Assembly (NCBI GenBank): GCA_937886445.1
Contig: CALGBY010000105.1
Span: 1 to 34,654 of the forward strand
Length of the DNA: 34,654 nucleotides
Source: an uncultured Clostridia bacterium
GTDB taxonomy: Bacteria; Bacillota; Clostridia; Christensenellales; Aristaeellaceae
Direction: 5' to 3'
Part shown: positions 1 through 7,900 of the stretch, one piece after another
How the letters are laid out: every line of letters begins with the position of its first letter
How positions within the stretch are numbered: position 1 is the stretch's first letter
Notes under the pieces: model-generated
Database searches by the model: none
What the model was told of the DNA's origin: nothing
What the model saw: only the letters and a program-made list of their open reading frames with translations
Translations under genes and position numbers: made by a program

Positions 1-62
1 GATTCGAACAGATGACACTCCGGGTATGAACCGAATGCTCTAGCCAGCTGAGCTACGGAGCC
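1..62 (-). tRNA. tRNA-Met(CAT), elongator type, partial
   Basis: Read on the minus strand, this begins with a 7-base acceptor arm GGCTCCG, then TA, a D-arm with GCTC/GAGC, and a 5-bp anticodon stem (TTCGG/CCGGA) around the loop TTCATAC, which gives anticodon CAT. The T-arm runs off the window start, so the 3' acceptor half is missing. It lies three bases downstream of the initiator tRNA and is probably co-transcribed with it. A tRNA-Ile with a lysidine-modified CAT anticodon cannot be fully excluded, but the sequence resembles clostridial elongator tRNA-Met. Confidence 0.9.
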
Positions 63-65
63 ATT

Positions 66-142
<77 letters not shown>

Positions 143-172
143 TCATTCGACCGCCTGCGCGGTGCAGGAATA

Positions 173-201
173 ATAATACAACAACCCCCTGCTTTTGTCA
201 A
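173..201 (-). promoter_or_regulatory. Sigma-70 type promoter for the fMet/Met tRNA pair
   Basis: On the minus strand there is a perfect TTGACA (201-196), a 17-base spacer and TATTAT (178-173). The predicted start lies about 25 bases before the first base of tRNA-fMet. Spacing and match are near ideal, as expected for a stable RNA operon. Confidence 0.85.
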
Positions 202-312
202 CACTTTTTTTATTATTATTTTGAATTTTGTAGATATTTTTATTTTCGGCTTTCTATTTGCCGTCTGCCGGTCCGGATACACCCGAATAACGGTTTTCAA
301 AGCGATTCCATA

Positions 313-341
313 TTGTTTCCGGCGGGTATGTGGTGTATGAT
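313..341 (+). promoter_or_regulatory. Probable promoter of the PfkB kinase gene
   Basis: TTGTTT (313-318), a 17-base spacer and TATGAT (336-341) lie 35 bases before the start codon. The -10 matches 5 of 6 bases, but the -35 is weak. Confidence 0.45.
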
Positions 342-376
342 AGCAGTGATAATTCACGGGTCAGGAGTGATGAAAA

Positions 377-1300
377 ATGAGCATCGTTGTACTGGGCGCG
401 GTATTTGTGGATATCAAGGGCTATCCGACCGCCCCCTATATTCCGGGCGGACGGAATACAGGCATCGTGGAGCATGTACATGGCGGCGTAAGCCGCAATA
501 TCGCGGAAGATATCGCCAATGTGGAACTGCGTCCCCGCTTCGTAAGCCTTGTGGACAACAGCAGTCTGGGCACGGAGGTCATCAAAAAGCTTGAAAGACA
601 CAAGGTGGACACCCGCTATATCGTGCGCACTGAGGACGGGATGGGCACATGGCTGGCGATTTTTGACAACAACGGAGATGTGGTGGCCGCCATTTCCAAA
701 CGGCCCGATCTGACCCCGGTGCTTGAGCTGCTTAAGGAAAAGGGCGACGAGATCTTTCAGGATGCCGACAGCATCCTGCTTGAGATCGATATGGATAAGG
801 AGATCGTGAACGAGGTATTCCGGTACGCGGAAAAATACGGTGCACCCGTATACGCCGCGGTATCCAACATGAGCATCGCCTCCAAGCGGCGCGATCTGCT
901 GCGCTATACCGACTGCCTTGTGTGCAACCGGCAGGAGGCGAGCATCCTTTTCAGTGATGATCTTGATGACAAAACAGCCGATGAGATGCAGACGATCCTG
1001 GCGGAGAAGATCCGTCTGGCGGGTATTCCCGCCATGATCGTCACGATGGGAGCCGACGGCGCCGTCTATGCGAACATGAACGGCGAAAACGGCTTCTGCC
1101 CGGCCAAAAAGGTGGCGGTACGCGATACTACAGGCGCCGGAGACGCCTTTTTTGCCGGCTGTGCCGTCGGGCTGACCTACAGAAAGAGTATGCGCGAAAG
1201 CTGCGAGATCGGCACGCGTATGGCGGCCAGTGTCATCACCAGCCTTGAAAATGTATGCCCCAGATTTCTCCCGGAGGAATTCGGCCTGACAGAGATCTGA
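377..1300 (+). CDS. PfkB-family carbohydrate/nucleoside kinase (pseudouridine-kinase-like)
   Basis: This is a 307-aa ribokinase-fold kinase that should transfer a phosphate from ATP to a sugar or nucleoside in the cytoplasm. PfkB signature 1 is seen around residues 35-45 (GGVSRNIAEDIA). Signature 2, DTTGAGDAFFAG, lies at 250-261, with Asp256 the expected catalytic base. NRQEA at 184-188 matches the conserved N-x-x-E motif of the family. The GG-x-x-RNIAE pattern resembles pseudouridine kinase (PsuK/YeiC) more than ribokinase or fructokinase, but no pseudouridine glycosidase gene is adjacent, so the substrate is inferred only weakly. The start is supported by AGGAG nine bases upstream. The gene stands alone, divergent from the tRNA pair, with its own likely promoter. 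Confidence 0.88.
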   Translation: MSIVVLGAVFVDIKGYPTAPYIPGGRNTGIVEHVHGGVSRNIAEDIANVELRPRFVSLVDNSSLGTEVIKKLERHKVDTRYIVRTEDGMGTWLAIFDNNGDVVAAISKRPDLTPVLELLKEKGDEIFQDADSILLEIDMDKEIVNEVFRYAEKYGAPVYAAVSNMSIASKRRDLLRYTDCLVCNRQEASILFSDDLDDKTADEMQTILAEKIRLAGIPAMIVTMGADGAVYANMNGENGFCPAKKVAVRDTTGAGDAFFAGCAVGLTYRKSMRESCEIGTRMAASVITSLENVCPRFLPEEFGLTEI

Positions 1301-1309
1301 GCGTTATTT

Positions 1310-1331
1310 GTCGCTTCGCAGGCGACCTTTT
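1310..1331 (+). terminator. Possible weak terminator after the PfkB gene
   Basis: GTCGC (1310-1314) can pair with GCGAC (1322-1326), followed by CTTTT. The stem is only 5 bp, so read-through into the next gene is plausible. Confidence 0.3.
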
Positions 1332-1411
1332 GATGCTTTTTCCGGTGTATGCTTGCTTTGCGGGTGAGAGATGAAGCCCGTGTGAATAAAAAGCGTAAAG
1401 GAGAAAGCAAA

Positions 1412-2071
1412 ATGAAAAAAGGCCTTACTGAAATGGTGTTCATTCTGGATCGCAGCGGCAGCATGTACTCCCTCACCCGCGATACTGTCGGCGGCTTCAA
1501 CAGCATGCTGGAAAGACAGCGCGCGGAGGAAGGTGAAGCGCTGGTGAGCGTGGTGCTTTTCAACAGCCAAAGCGAGGTGCTTTATGACCGCAAGGATATC
1601 CGTGCGGTGGAGCAGATGACCGAAAAGCAGTATGCCGCCTGCGGCTGTACCGCGCTGATCGACGCTTTGGGCGGAGCCATCCACCACATCGGCAATGTAC
1701 ACAAATACGCCCGTGAGGAGGACAGGCCCGAGCATACGGTATTTGTGATCACCACGGACGGCCTGGAAAACGCCAGCCGTCAGTATACCGCGGACAAGGT
1801 AAAGCAGATGATCACCCGTCAACAGGAAAAGTACGGCTGGCAGTTCATTTTTCTCGGAGCCAACATTGATGCCGTTGAAACTGCCGCTCACTACGGGATC
1901 AAGAGCAGCAATGCTGTGGATTACTGCCCGGACGCGGAAGGGACTGAGATCAATTTCCGCGTGATGGATAAGGCGATCCGTTCCGTACGCGAGTGCGGTA
2001 CCCTATGTGAGGACTGGGCGCTCGAAGCCAAAGCGGATTTTAAAAAGCGCGGCAAAAAGAACAGCAAGTAA
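1412..2071 (+). CDS. von Willebrand factor A (VWA) domain protein
   Basis: This is a single-domain VWA protein of 219 aa with no signal peptide or membrane segment, so it is probably cytoplasmic. The metal-ion-dependent adhesion site is intact: DRSGSM at residues 13-18 (D-x-S-x-S), a Thr in the GCTALIDALGG segment near residue 80, and the TDG motif at 115-117. An open frame extends upstream to 1349, but the start at 1412 has AAAGGAG ideally placed and begins right before the first VWA strand, so I chose it. VWA proteins of this size often work with a partner ATPase or TerY/YegL-like stress genes; none is seen here, so the role is unknown. A very strong terminator lies about 90 bases downstream. 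Confidence 0.88.
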   Translation: MKKGLTEMVFILDRSGSMYSLTRDTVGGFNSMLERQRAEEGEALVSVVLFNSQSEVLYDRKDIRAVEQMTEKQYAACGCTALIDALGGAIHHIGNVHKYAREEDRPEHTVFVITTDGLENASRQYTADKVKQMITRQQEKYGWQFIFLGANIDAVETAAHYGIKSSNAVDYCPDAEGTEINFRVMDKAIRSVRECGTLCEDWALEAKADFKKRGKKNSK

Positions 2072-2094
2072 TCAGGCTACCGGTGTCTGTCCTG

Positions 2095-2274
2095 TCAGCG
2101 AGGTGTCCCGTACGCGGCAGGGATCGCCGCGACACTTTCATACACTGCCTGTCCTGCAACCGCGGCGGCTCGCGCTTCAGGCGCGCCGCCGCGTTTTTTA
2201 TCGATCTGAGAGGGAAAAACGAGGATCCCCAGAACAGCAAGAGCGTACAGAAAGATACCGAACAGTTTTTTCAT
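2095..2274 (-). CDS. Possible 59-aa membrane peptide
   Basis: This short frame starts MKKLFGIFLYALAVLGILVF, giving a charged N-terminus and one hydrophobic segment (about residues 4-20). It continues into a basic and Ala-rich tail. GGAGG sits nine bases before the ATG, which is why I rate it above chance. It has no family I recognise. Its 3' half runs through the inverted repeat that acts as a terminator for the opposite strand, so the Ala-rich tail may simply be translated hairpin DNA. It could be a small membrane peptide or a spurious frame. Confidence 0.45.
   Translation of the reverse strand: MKKLFGIFLYALAVLGILVFPSQIDKKRGGAPEARAAAVAGQAVYESVAAIPAAYGTPR
2161..2199 (+). terminator. Strong Rho-independent terminator of the VWA gene
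   Basis: An 8-bp perfect outer stem CGCGGCGG/CCGCCGCG (2161-2168 with 2186-2193) is stacked on a 5-bp inner stem CGCGC/GCGCG (2171-2175 with 2181-2185). The loop is TTCAG and six Ts follow (2194-2199). The T run is on the plus strand only. Confidence 0.85.
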
Positions 2275-2633
2275 CGTACGAAGCCTCCGTTTTGTTTTCC
2301 TGAGACAATACCGCACAAATGCATATTGAGAATCGCAAGGTACTGTCTTCAGAAACAGCGGATCAAAGCCGCTTCACACGCATAAAACGATGTTGCCTGC
2401 CGCTTTATTGCAGGAATAGTTACCACCGTTCATTTTGTTACAATTGTTACCGGATACGCATGATCCGAACACGGTTACATAATGATTACATGAGTATATT
2501 TTCCCCTCGTGTTTTCAGTGCAGAATGGTATCCCCTATGCTTACGGTTACATATCAGTAACATCATTTTCGAATGCCACGGCCGTTCCCATCCGTGCCTG
2601 ACAGGCCGTTCCATTTCTCCATTAAAAAAACAG
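2275..2633. promoter_or_regulatory. AT-rich spacer with a cluster of GTTAC/GTAAC words
   Basis: No gene is seen in this stretch. GTTAC occurs at 2419, 2437, 2446, 2474 and 2546, with ATTACAT at 2485 (11 bases after GTTACAT at 2474). GTTAC-N6-GTAAC forms an interrupted palindrome at 2546-2561. Read on the minus strand, several are ATGTAAC, the same word that brackets the -35 of the secreted-protein operon at 11142-11160. This may be a regulator's operator array; no clear promoter accompanies it, so the assignment is tentative. Confidence 0.35.
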
Positions 2634-2662
2634 TTGACAAAACCTCTTTGTGCTGATATACT
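2634..2662 (+). promoter_or_regulatory. Consensus promoter of the tRNA-Ser pair
   Basis: A perfect TTGACA (2634-2639), a 17-base spacer and TATACT (2657-2662) lie 29 bases before the first base of tRNA-Ser(TGA). Confidence 0.88.
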
Positions 2663-2691
2663 TATTGAGCGTTCCGAAAGGCTGTCAACAT

Positions 2692-2780
2692 GGAGAGATG
2701 GCCGAGTGGTTTAAGGCGCCAGTCTTGAAAACTGGTGATGTCGCAAGACACCGGGGGTTCGAATCCCTTTCTCTCCGCCA
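2692..2780 (+). tRNA. tRNA-Ser(TGA)
   Basis: This is a class II tRNA with a long variable arm, acceptor GGAGAGA/TCTCTCC, discriminator G and encoded CCA (2778-2780). The anticodon stem CCAGT/ACTGG encloses the loop CTTGAAA, which gives anticodon TGA, reading UCA/UCG-type serine codons. Confidence 0.96.
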
Positions 2781-2809
2781 TTTTCCACCAGAGCGCATGC
2801 AAGCCGGAT

Positions 2810-2901
2810 GGAGAAGTACCCAAGTGGCCGAAGGGGCTCCCCTGCTAAGGGAGTAGTCCGGGGTAACCGGAGCGAGAGTTCAAATCTCTCCTTCTCCGCC
2901 A
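2810..2901 (+). tRNA. tRNA-Ser(GCT)
   Basis: This is a second class II tRNA, with acceptor GGAGAAG/CTTCTCC, a long variable arm and encoded CCA (2899-2901). The anticodon stem CTCCC/GGGAG holds the loop CTGCTAA, which gives anticodon GCT (AGC/AGU codons). It lies 29 bases after tRNA-Ser(TGA), with a terminator at its 3' end, so the two form one transcript. Confidence 0.96.
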
Positions 2902-2935
2902 AATCGCCCAGATATGCAGTGTCTGGGCGATTTTT
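2901..2935 (+). terminator. Terminator of the tRNA-Ser operon
   Basis: A 12-bp stem (2901-2912 with 2922-2933; core TCGCCCAGA/TCTGGGCGA) has a 9-base loop and is followed by a T tract. It begins at the last base of the second tRNA. Confidence 0.9.
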
Positions 2936-3093
2936 CTTGCTTTTTTGGCAATTATATACACATTTTTGATATATTCTACGATCTGCCATATCTTTGCAGC
3001 CGAAAAAAGCATGAGTCAAATAACGTTATTATCAGTTATTTACGCTGTTATTTACATGCAAATTTGTTATATACAGGATTCTGTGCTATACCA
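2936..3093. other. AT-rich non-coding stretch with a small palindrome
   Basis: No supported gene. A perfect 12-base palindrome AATAACGTTATT lies at 3019-3030, followed by two more GTTATT words at 3035 and 3047, so GTTATT repeats at roughly one-helical-turn spacing. A binding site is possible, but there is no promoter nearby to anchor it. Confidence 0.25.
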
Positions 3094-3154
3094 GTTTGAA
3101 AATGTATACGGATCATTTTCAAACAGCCCATCGGTGTCTCTTCCGGAGGGCGGG
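3094..3154 (+). repeat. Dispersed hairpin repeat, copy 1
   Basis: A perfect 10-bp stem GTTTGAAAAT/ATTTTCAAAC (3094-3103 with 3115-3124) is followed by a conserved tail of about 30 bases starting AGCCCAT and ending GGGCGGG. A second copy with identical stem arms and about four tail differences lies in the opposite orientation at 4906-4967. Only the 11- to 12-base loops differ freely. Copy 1 lies 62 bases beyond the butyrate kinase stop, antisense to that gene. Confidence 0.75.
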
Positions 3155-3216
3155 CCATAAGTGTAAAGCAAATACCGTTAAATGATGGATGATCACGATT
3201 TTTTGCCTTTTTACGT

Positions 3217-4317
3217 TTACAGATCTGTTCCGTCAAATCCTTCCCATACCGGCTTGCCGGTATAAGTATGAATAGGCTCCTGCCCCCGCAGGGCGCGCAA
3301 AACGGAAAACGCCAGGGCGTCCTGCTCCATTTCGCCGGGATAAACGGTGATAGGTGCGATCCAGCCGCAGCGTGCCCGGATGCCCTCAAAAATATCGGTA
3401 AAACGCATCAGTCCGCCGGTGAGCAAAATGCCGTCCACCCGGCCGGACAAAACGGCGCTCATGGCTCCGATCTCTTTGCTGACCTGATAGATCAGGGTAT
3501 TCCAGACCAGGTTAGCCTTCCTGTCACCTGCTTCTTTCATCTGATGGATCTTGTCGGAATCTGCGGTGCCGAACAGACTGACAAAGCCGCCGGCCCGAGA
3601 ACACATCAGGCGCACCTCGGATACGGAGTGAGCCTCAATATAATCCAGAAGCGGCAGCACCGGCACACTGCCGATCCGGGTGGGTGCAAAGGGCCCGTCG
3701 CCGCCGGCTCCTACATTTCCATCCACCATGAAGCCATGGGCATGGGCATGAACGGTAACGCCCCCATCAATATGCGCCACGATCAAATTGCATTCCTCAT
3801 AGGCTTTCCCAATATTGCGGGCATGGGCCTGGGCTACAGCTTTCTGGTTAAGAGTATGGGCCTGGGCATTGCGGTAGACACCTTTGATACCGGTGAGTCG
3901 TGCGTAATCACAGAATTCATCCACGTTGGTGGGATTCAAGGTATACATAGGCCGATGGAGCTCATGCCCCAGCTCCCAAGCCAGCATCACGCCCAGTTTG
4001 GCAGCGTGTTCACTGCCGCCGACCGCATTGACCGTATCCAGATATAGCTTTTGGTCAATGAGGGTCACGCCGGAGGGCTGGGTGAAAGCGCTGCCGCCCC
4101 GCCCCACAAATACGTCAATATCCGAAAGCGTTACCCCGTGTCGGGAAAGCATTTCCCGGATCACCTGCTTGCGGAAAGGAATCTGATCATTGACCGAAGG
4201 ATATTGTAAAAGGACGGGGGCATCGTGAAACTGACTTTCGGTAAACAACTGGTTATCATCTTCATACAGGCTCACTTTGGTAGAGGTGGAGCCGGGGTTG
4301 ATAATGAAAAGCTTCAT
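3217..4317 (-). CDS. buk: Butyrate kinase (acetate/butyrate kinase family)
   Basis: This 366-aa protein should convert butyryl-phosphate and ADP to butyrate and ATP, or act on a related short or branched acyl-phosphate. The family N-terminus with the nucleotide/phosphate motif NPGSTSTK is at residues 7-14. The GRGG stretch, the HIDGGVTVHAH segment and the VGAGGDGPFAPTRIG segment typical of Buk are all present, and the C-terminal LTGG motif is intact. Length fits the family (about 355 aa). An upstream in-frame ATG exists at 4353, but 4317 has AAAGG seven bases before it and begins at the conserved MKLFIINPG, so I use it. No phosphotransbutyrylase gene (ptb) is adjacent, so its partner must lie elsewhere, or it serves a different acyl-phosphate. 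A good promoter lies about 100 bases upstream. Confidence 0.94.
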   Translation of the reverse strand: MKLFIINPGSTSTKVSLYEDDNQLFTESQFHDAPVLLQYPSVNDQIPFRKQVIREMLSRHGVTLSDIDVFVGRGGSAFTQPSGVTLIDQKLYLDTVNAVGGSEHAAKLGVMLAWELGHELHRPMYTLNPTNVDEFCDYARLTGIKGVYRNAQAHTLNQKAVAQAHARNIGKAYEECNLIVAHIDGGVTVHAHAHGFMVDGNVGAGGDGPFAPTRIGSVPVLPLLDYIEAHSVSEVRLMCSRAGGFVSLFGTADSDKIHQMKEAGDRKANLVWNTLIYQVSKEIGAMSAVLSGRVDGILLTGGLMRFTDIFEGIRARCGWIAPITVYPGEMEQDALAFSVLRALRGQEPIHTYTGKPVWEGFDGTDL

Positions 4318-4681
4318 AGAATGGCCTTTCTGATATGATGTATTGATGGACACCGGTACGCGGCGGAAGGAACCTTTTCAGCAGAACCTGCTTCACGGAA
4401 AAGGGATCAATTCATTATAACATTGCGTATTTCCGGGTTCAAGTGGAAGGGATAGGTGAAATTCATTTACCGAACGGATGAAACAGAGCAAAAATAACAG
4501 AATCCGGACAGTCACACTGTAAATTTTTATCTCGCAGAAATGAACAGGATATGACAAATCCTGTTTCGTCTGTTTGCAGAAAAAAACATTCGATGCCCGC
4601 GATCAAATCAATGATTTTTCAGCCTAATGATCGATCTTTCAACATTGACCGGTCAGGCGGCCGTATCCGTTAATAGATCCC
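4318..4681. other. Leader and spacer upstream of butyrate kinase
   Basis: This holds the butyrate kinase leader (about 90 bases from the predicted start site near 4407), its promoter at 4414-4442, and about 240 bases of AT-rich sequence with no supported gene or RNA. The leader contains a small GCAG/CTGC hairpin but nothing I recognise as a riboswitch. Confidence 0.5.
4414..4442 (-). promoter_or_regulatory. Promoter of butyrate kinase
   Basis: On the minus strand TTGAAC (4442-4437), a 17-base spacer and a perfect TATAAT (4419-4414) are present. The spacing is optimal and the promoter points at the kinase. Confidence 0.8.
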
Positions 4682-4726
4682 ATAAAAAATCTCCGACAGC
4701 TTTTGACAGCTGCCGGAGATTTTTTA
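4682..4726 (-). terminator. Bidirectional terminator, probably for the secreted-protein operon
   Basis: The stem pairs CTCCG with CGGAG and CAGC with GCTG (one A-C mismatch). It is flanked on the left by AAAAAAT and on the right by ATTTTTT, so it can act on either strand. On the minus strand it is the first strong terminator after the MBG-repeat gene, but a MITE-like element and a hairpin repeat now separate the two, which suggests later insertion. Confidence 0.75.
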
Positions 4727-4736
4727 TGTCTCAGAT

Positions 4737-4900
4737 TAGGGTGTGTCTCTAAAATGAGGAATGTGCAGTTTCAAGCAGATTTTCCGTCAGTTCAAGGCGA
4801 AGAACCGAAGGTTTACTGGAGGTAAATCGAGGTTCGACAACGCAGAAATGACGGAAAAGATGCTGAAAATGCATCGTTTTGAATTTAGAAACACACCCTA
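4737..4900. mobile_element. MITE-like near-palindromic element, 164 bp
   Basis: The ends are imperfect inverted repeats (4737-4755 and 4882-4900, 17 of 19 matching; outer core TAGGGTGTGT/ACACACCCTA). A dinucleotide TA lies at each outer edge, as expected for the target duplication of IS630/Tc1-mariner type elements. Inside, TTTTCCGTCA (4780-4789) pairs perfectly with TGACGGAAAA (4849-4858), and a further wobble hairpin centres near 4818, so almost the whole element can fold on itself. It encodes no transposase. It sits between a terminator and the hairpin repeat, downstream of the MBG-repeat gene. Confidence 0.75.
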
Positions 4901-4905
4901 CTTAA

Positions 4906-4967
4906 CCCGTCCTCCGGATGAGACGCCAATGGGCTGTTTGAAAATAGGCCGTACACTATTTTCAAAC
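4906..4967 (-). repeat. Dispersed hairpin repeat, copy 2
   Basis: This is the same element as at 3094-3154 but on the minus strand: identical 10-bp stem arms (4936-4945 and 4958-4967), a different loop, and the conserved AGCCCAT...GACGGG tail. It begins 24 bases after the stop codon of the MBG-repeat gene, in sense orientation, and abuts the MITE-like element. Confidence 0.75.
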
Positions 4968-4991
4968 ATAATCCCATTATGACTCAGGGCA

Positions 4992-7900
4992 TCACTCGAC
5001 GCAATCGCCGCAAGTCAGGCTCTGGCTCGAAGCGCCTCTGGGCACATCGAAATTATCCACAATGATAATGCCTCTCGAGCTGTACAGCACGGTGACAGTC
5101 AGATCCTTGGCATACATCATTCCGGAAACTACTGACTTACTGGCTCTGTACCCTTCGAAATAGGGAGACTCCACATAATAGTTATCGCAGTACGCAAGCT
5201 TCTCAATGTGGGGTTCAGCCATCTGCGCGCCGGTATCGGCATTCACATACTGTACCGTCAACGTGTAGTACACGGTGGTGTACTTAACTTCCACATACAC
5301 ATTTTCAAGCCCCATTACGCCGGTCACGCGTTCCTGATCCGGTTTGAATCCGGTAATGCTGATAGACGCAACATCATAAGGCTGACCGTAGTAGTACACA
5401 TTGGTGAAGGTATCCTGAAGCTCACCGCCAAGCGTATAGTCGATCGTCAAACGGTATCTGTTCAAATCATTGATGATATCATAGCCGTCATAAACGGTGC
5501 TGTAGCCGGGGATCTCATCCATGTAGATCTGATACTCGATCTCCGCAGCGGTTTCCACATTGAACCTGGGAAGATCTTCAAACAGATAATCCCATACGTT
5601 GCTGTCGTTTACCACCGCGTGTACCGAGATACCGGTCTCCTCTCCGTCAGCCAGCAGCTTGATGATGATGTCACCCGGACGGGTAGCATATTCATCATCA
5701 AAGTCGTTCCAAATCACCTTTCCGGCAATATCAATTGTGGTATCACCGGTGATTTCCAGTTCACCGTCTTCTACGATGATCGTTACCTTGTCATAGTACG
5801 GAGCTGTAACGGCAAAGTGATCTTCTGTCAGTCCCATCGGATAAAGGCCAACGATGATTCCCTTGGCGATCGCTTCTTTTCCGTCCTTCAAAGCAACTGT
5901 TACGGAGTTATCTGTTACAGCAGAACGCTCACCGTTCGCAGTCCTCTCCAGTACCGCAGTGTAGCCCTCGACCTTCTGCTCCACATCCTTAATGTACTCG
6001 ACAGACAGCTTGTTACCGGTTATGTTCACGATCAGTTCCGCGGCATTTGTGACGACCAGTGTACCTTCATCCACACGGACTGTGTAGTTGGCAACCGCTT
6101 TATCATCCTTGAAAGTGTAAACGATTTCATTCTTCACTTCGCCGGGGATGGCAAGTCTGGCAGGAGCATTGTATTCCACACCGTCACGGGCATAGAACTC
6201 GCCTTCATCAAAGAAGATATCCGGCATGCTGCGTTCCACAGGCTCACCGCTCGCATCGGTTTCATAGGACCACTCACCGTTTTCGGTTCTCATAACGACC
6301 GTCTTCGGATCGATGATCAGAGCACCGTCAACAATATTGAAGGTAACCTTGCTGAAGTTACCGTTGGTGTTCACGAAGTCTTCTGCCTTCAACTGCATCT
6401 CATAGGTTCCGGCGTCGATACCGGTCACACTGTCGATGCCGTTGAATTCGAAGTCCGCTTCGGTGTACAGCGCGGTATCCGCTTCGAAGTCGTAGCCGGT
6501 CACCTCGCGATCTTCTCCGTTGTAGTCCACTTCATCGCTGTGCTCGGTGATGGTGACCACCACTTCGATGGGCTTGATCACCAGGGCGCCGTCCACAATG
6601 TTGAAGGTGACCTTGCTGAAGTTCTTGTTGGTGTTCTCGAAGTCTCCCGCGGTCAGGGCCATCTCGTAGGTGCCGGCATCGGTGCCGGTGACCTTCGCTT
6701 CGCCGCTGAAGGTGAAGTCTTCTTCGGTGTACAGCGTGTTGTCGGATTCGAAGTCGTAGCCGCTCACTTCATGCTGCTTGCCGTCATAGTCCACTTCATC
6801 GCTGTGCTCGGTGATGGTGACCACCACTTCGATGGGATCGATCACCAGAGCGCCGTCCACGATGTTGAAGGTGACCTTGCTGAAGTTCTTGTTGGTGTTC
6901 TCGAAGTCTCCCGCGGTCAGGGCCATCTCGTAGGTGCCGGCATCGGTGCCGGTGACCTTCGCTTCGCCGCTGAAGGTGAAGTCTTCTTCGGTGTACAGCG
7001 CGGTATTGGCTTCGAAATCGTAGCCCGTCACTCCGTGCTGCTTGCCGTCATAGTCCATTTCATCGCTGTGTTCGGTGATGGTGACCACCACTTCGATGGG
7101 ATCGATCACCAGCGCGCCATCCTTCACCACGATGAAGGTCACGTCGAAGTTATCGGTATCGCCATAGCTGAAATCGTCCGCATCCAGACCCATCGGGTAG
7201 GTATCCACATTCGTGCCCTTCGCGGTGGCATCGCCGCTGAAGGTAACCAGTGTCTCATCAAACAGCTCGTTATCGCTGCTCAGCTTATAGCCAGTCACAC
7301 TCTGTTCTTTTCCGTTATAGGTCTTCGTGTCACTCTTTCCGGTGATCTTGATCACCATCTCAGCTTTAGTCACCGTTAGGGTTCCGATGACGTCGGTACC
7401 ATGGACATAGTTCGATGCCTTGGCACCGGTCCAGCTGATATACTCATAGTTGTTTTTGGTGCTGCCAACATCTGTAATAGTTCCGTTCGCGGATACCGTC
7501 GCGGTCTCACCATTCACAAGGCCCTTCACCGTTGCCGTCGCATTGGTCAGTTCCTTGCCGTCATAGACTTTGGAACCGGAAGCGGTTTCCACATAATAGC
7601 TAGCAGGTTTGATTTCCAGACTGCCATCCGTTACCTTGAAAACCACTTTGACATTGCCATCGCTATAACTGAAGTCATCCTCGCTATAACCGATGCCGGT
7701 CTTGGTGACCACATCGGTAGAAGTTACCTTCTTGGGGGTATAAACAACCTTGCTCTCGTCAAACAGTTCACTGTCGCACACAAAGGTGACAGCCGTCGCC
7801 GTATATTCGGTGCCATCATAGGTTGTGCTGATCACCTCACCGATCACTTCTACTTCAATGGCAGAAGAAGTCACTTCAAGGGTCCCGAGGTGCTTTTCCA

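Noticed and set aside
2945..3160. A 71-codon hydrophobic frame after the tRNA-Ser terminator
   Set aside because: It has no ribosome binding site and its end is the hairpin repeat. Its hydrophobic look comes from AT-rich DNA.
4761..4982. A 73-codon frame over the MITE-like element and hairpin repeat copy 2
   Set aside because: It is made entirely of repeat DNA with no start signal. The second repeat's translated tail reappears on the minus strand near 3100-3160, as expected from a DNA repeat.
5208..7379. A 723-codon open frame on the plus strand
   Set aside because: It is antisense to the MBG-repeat gene, has no ribosome binding site, is rich in His, Val and Ile in the repeat period of the opposite gene, and matches no family.
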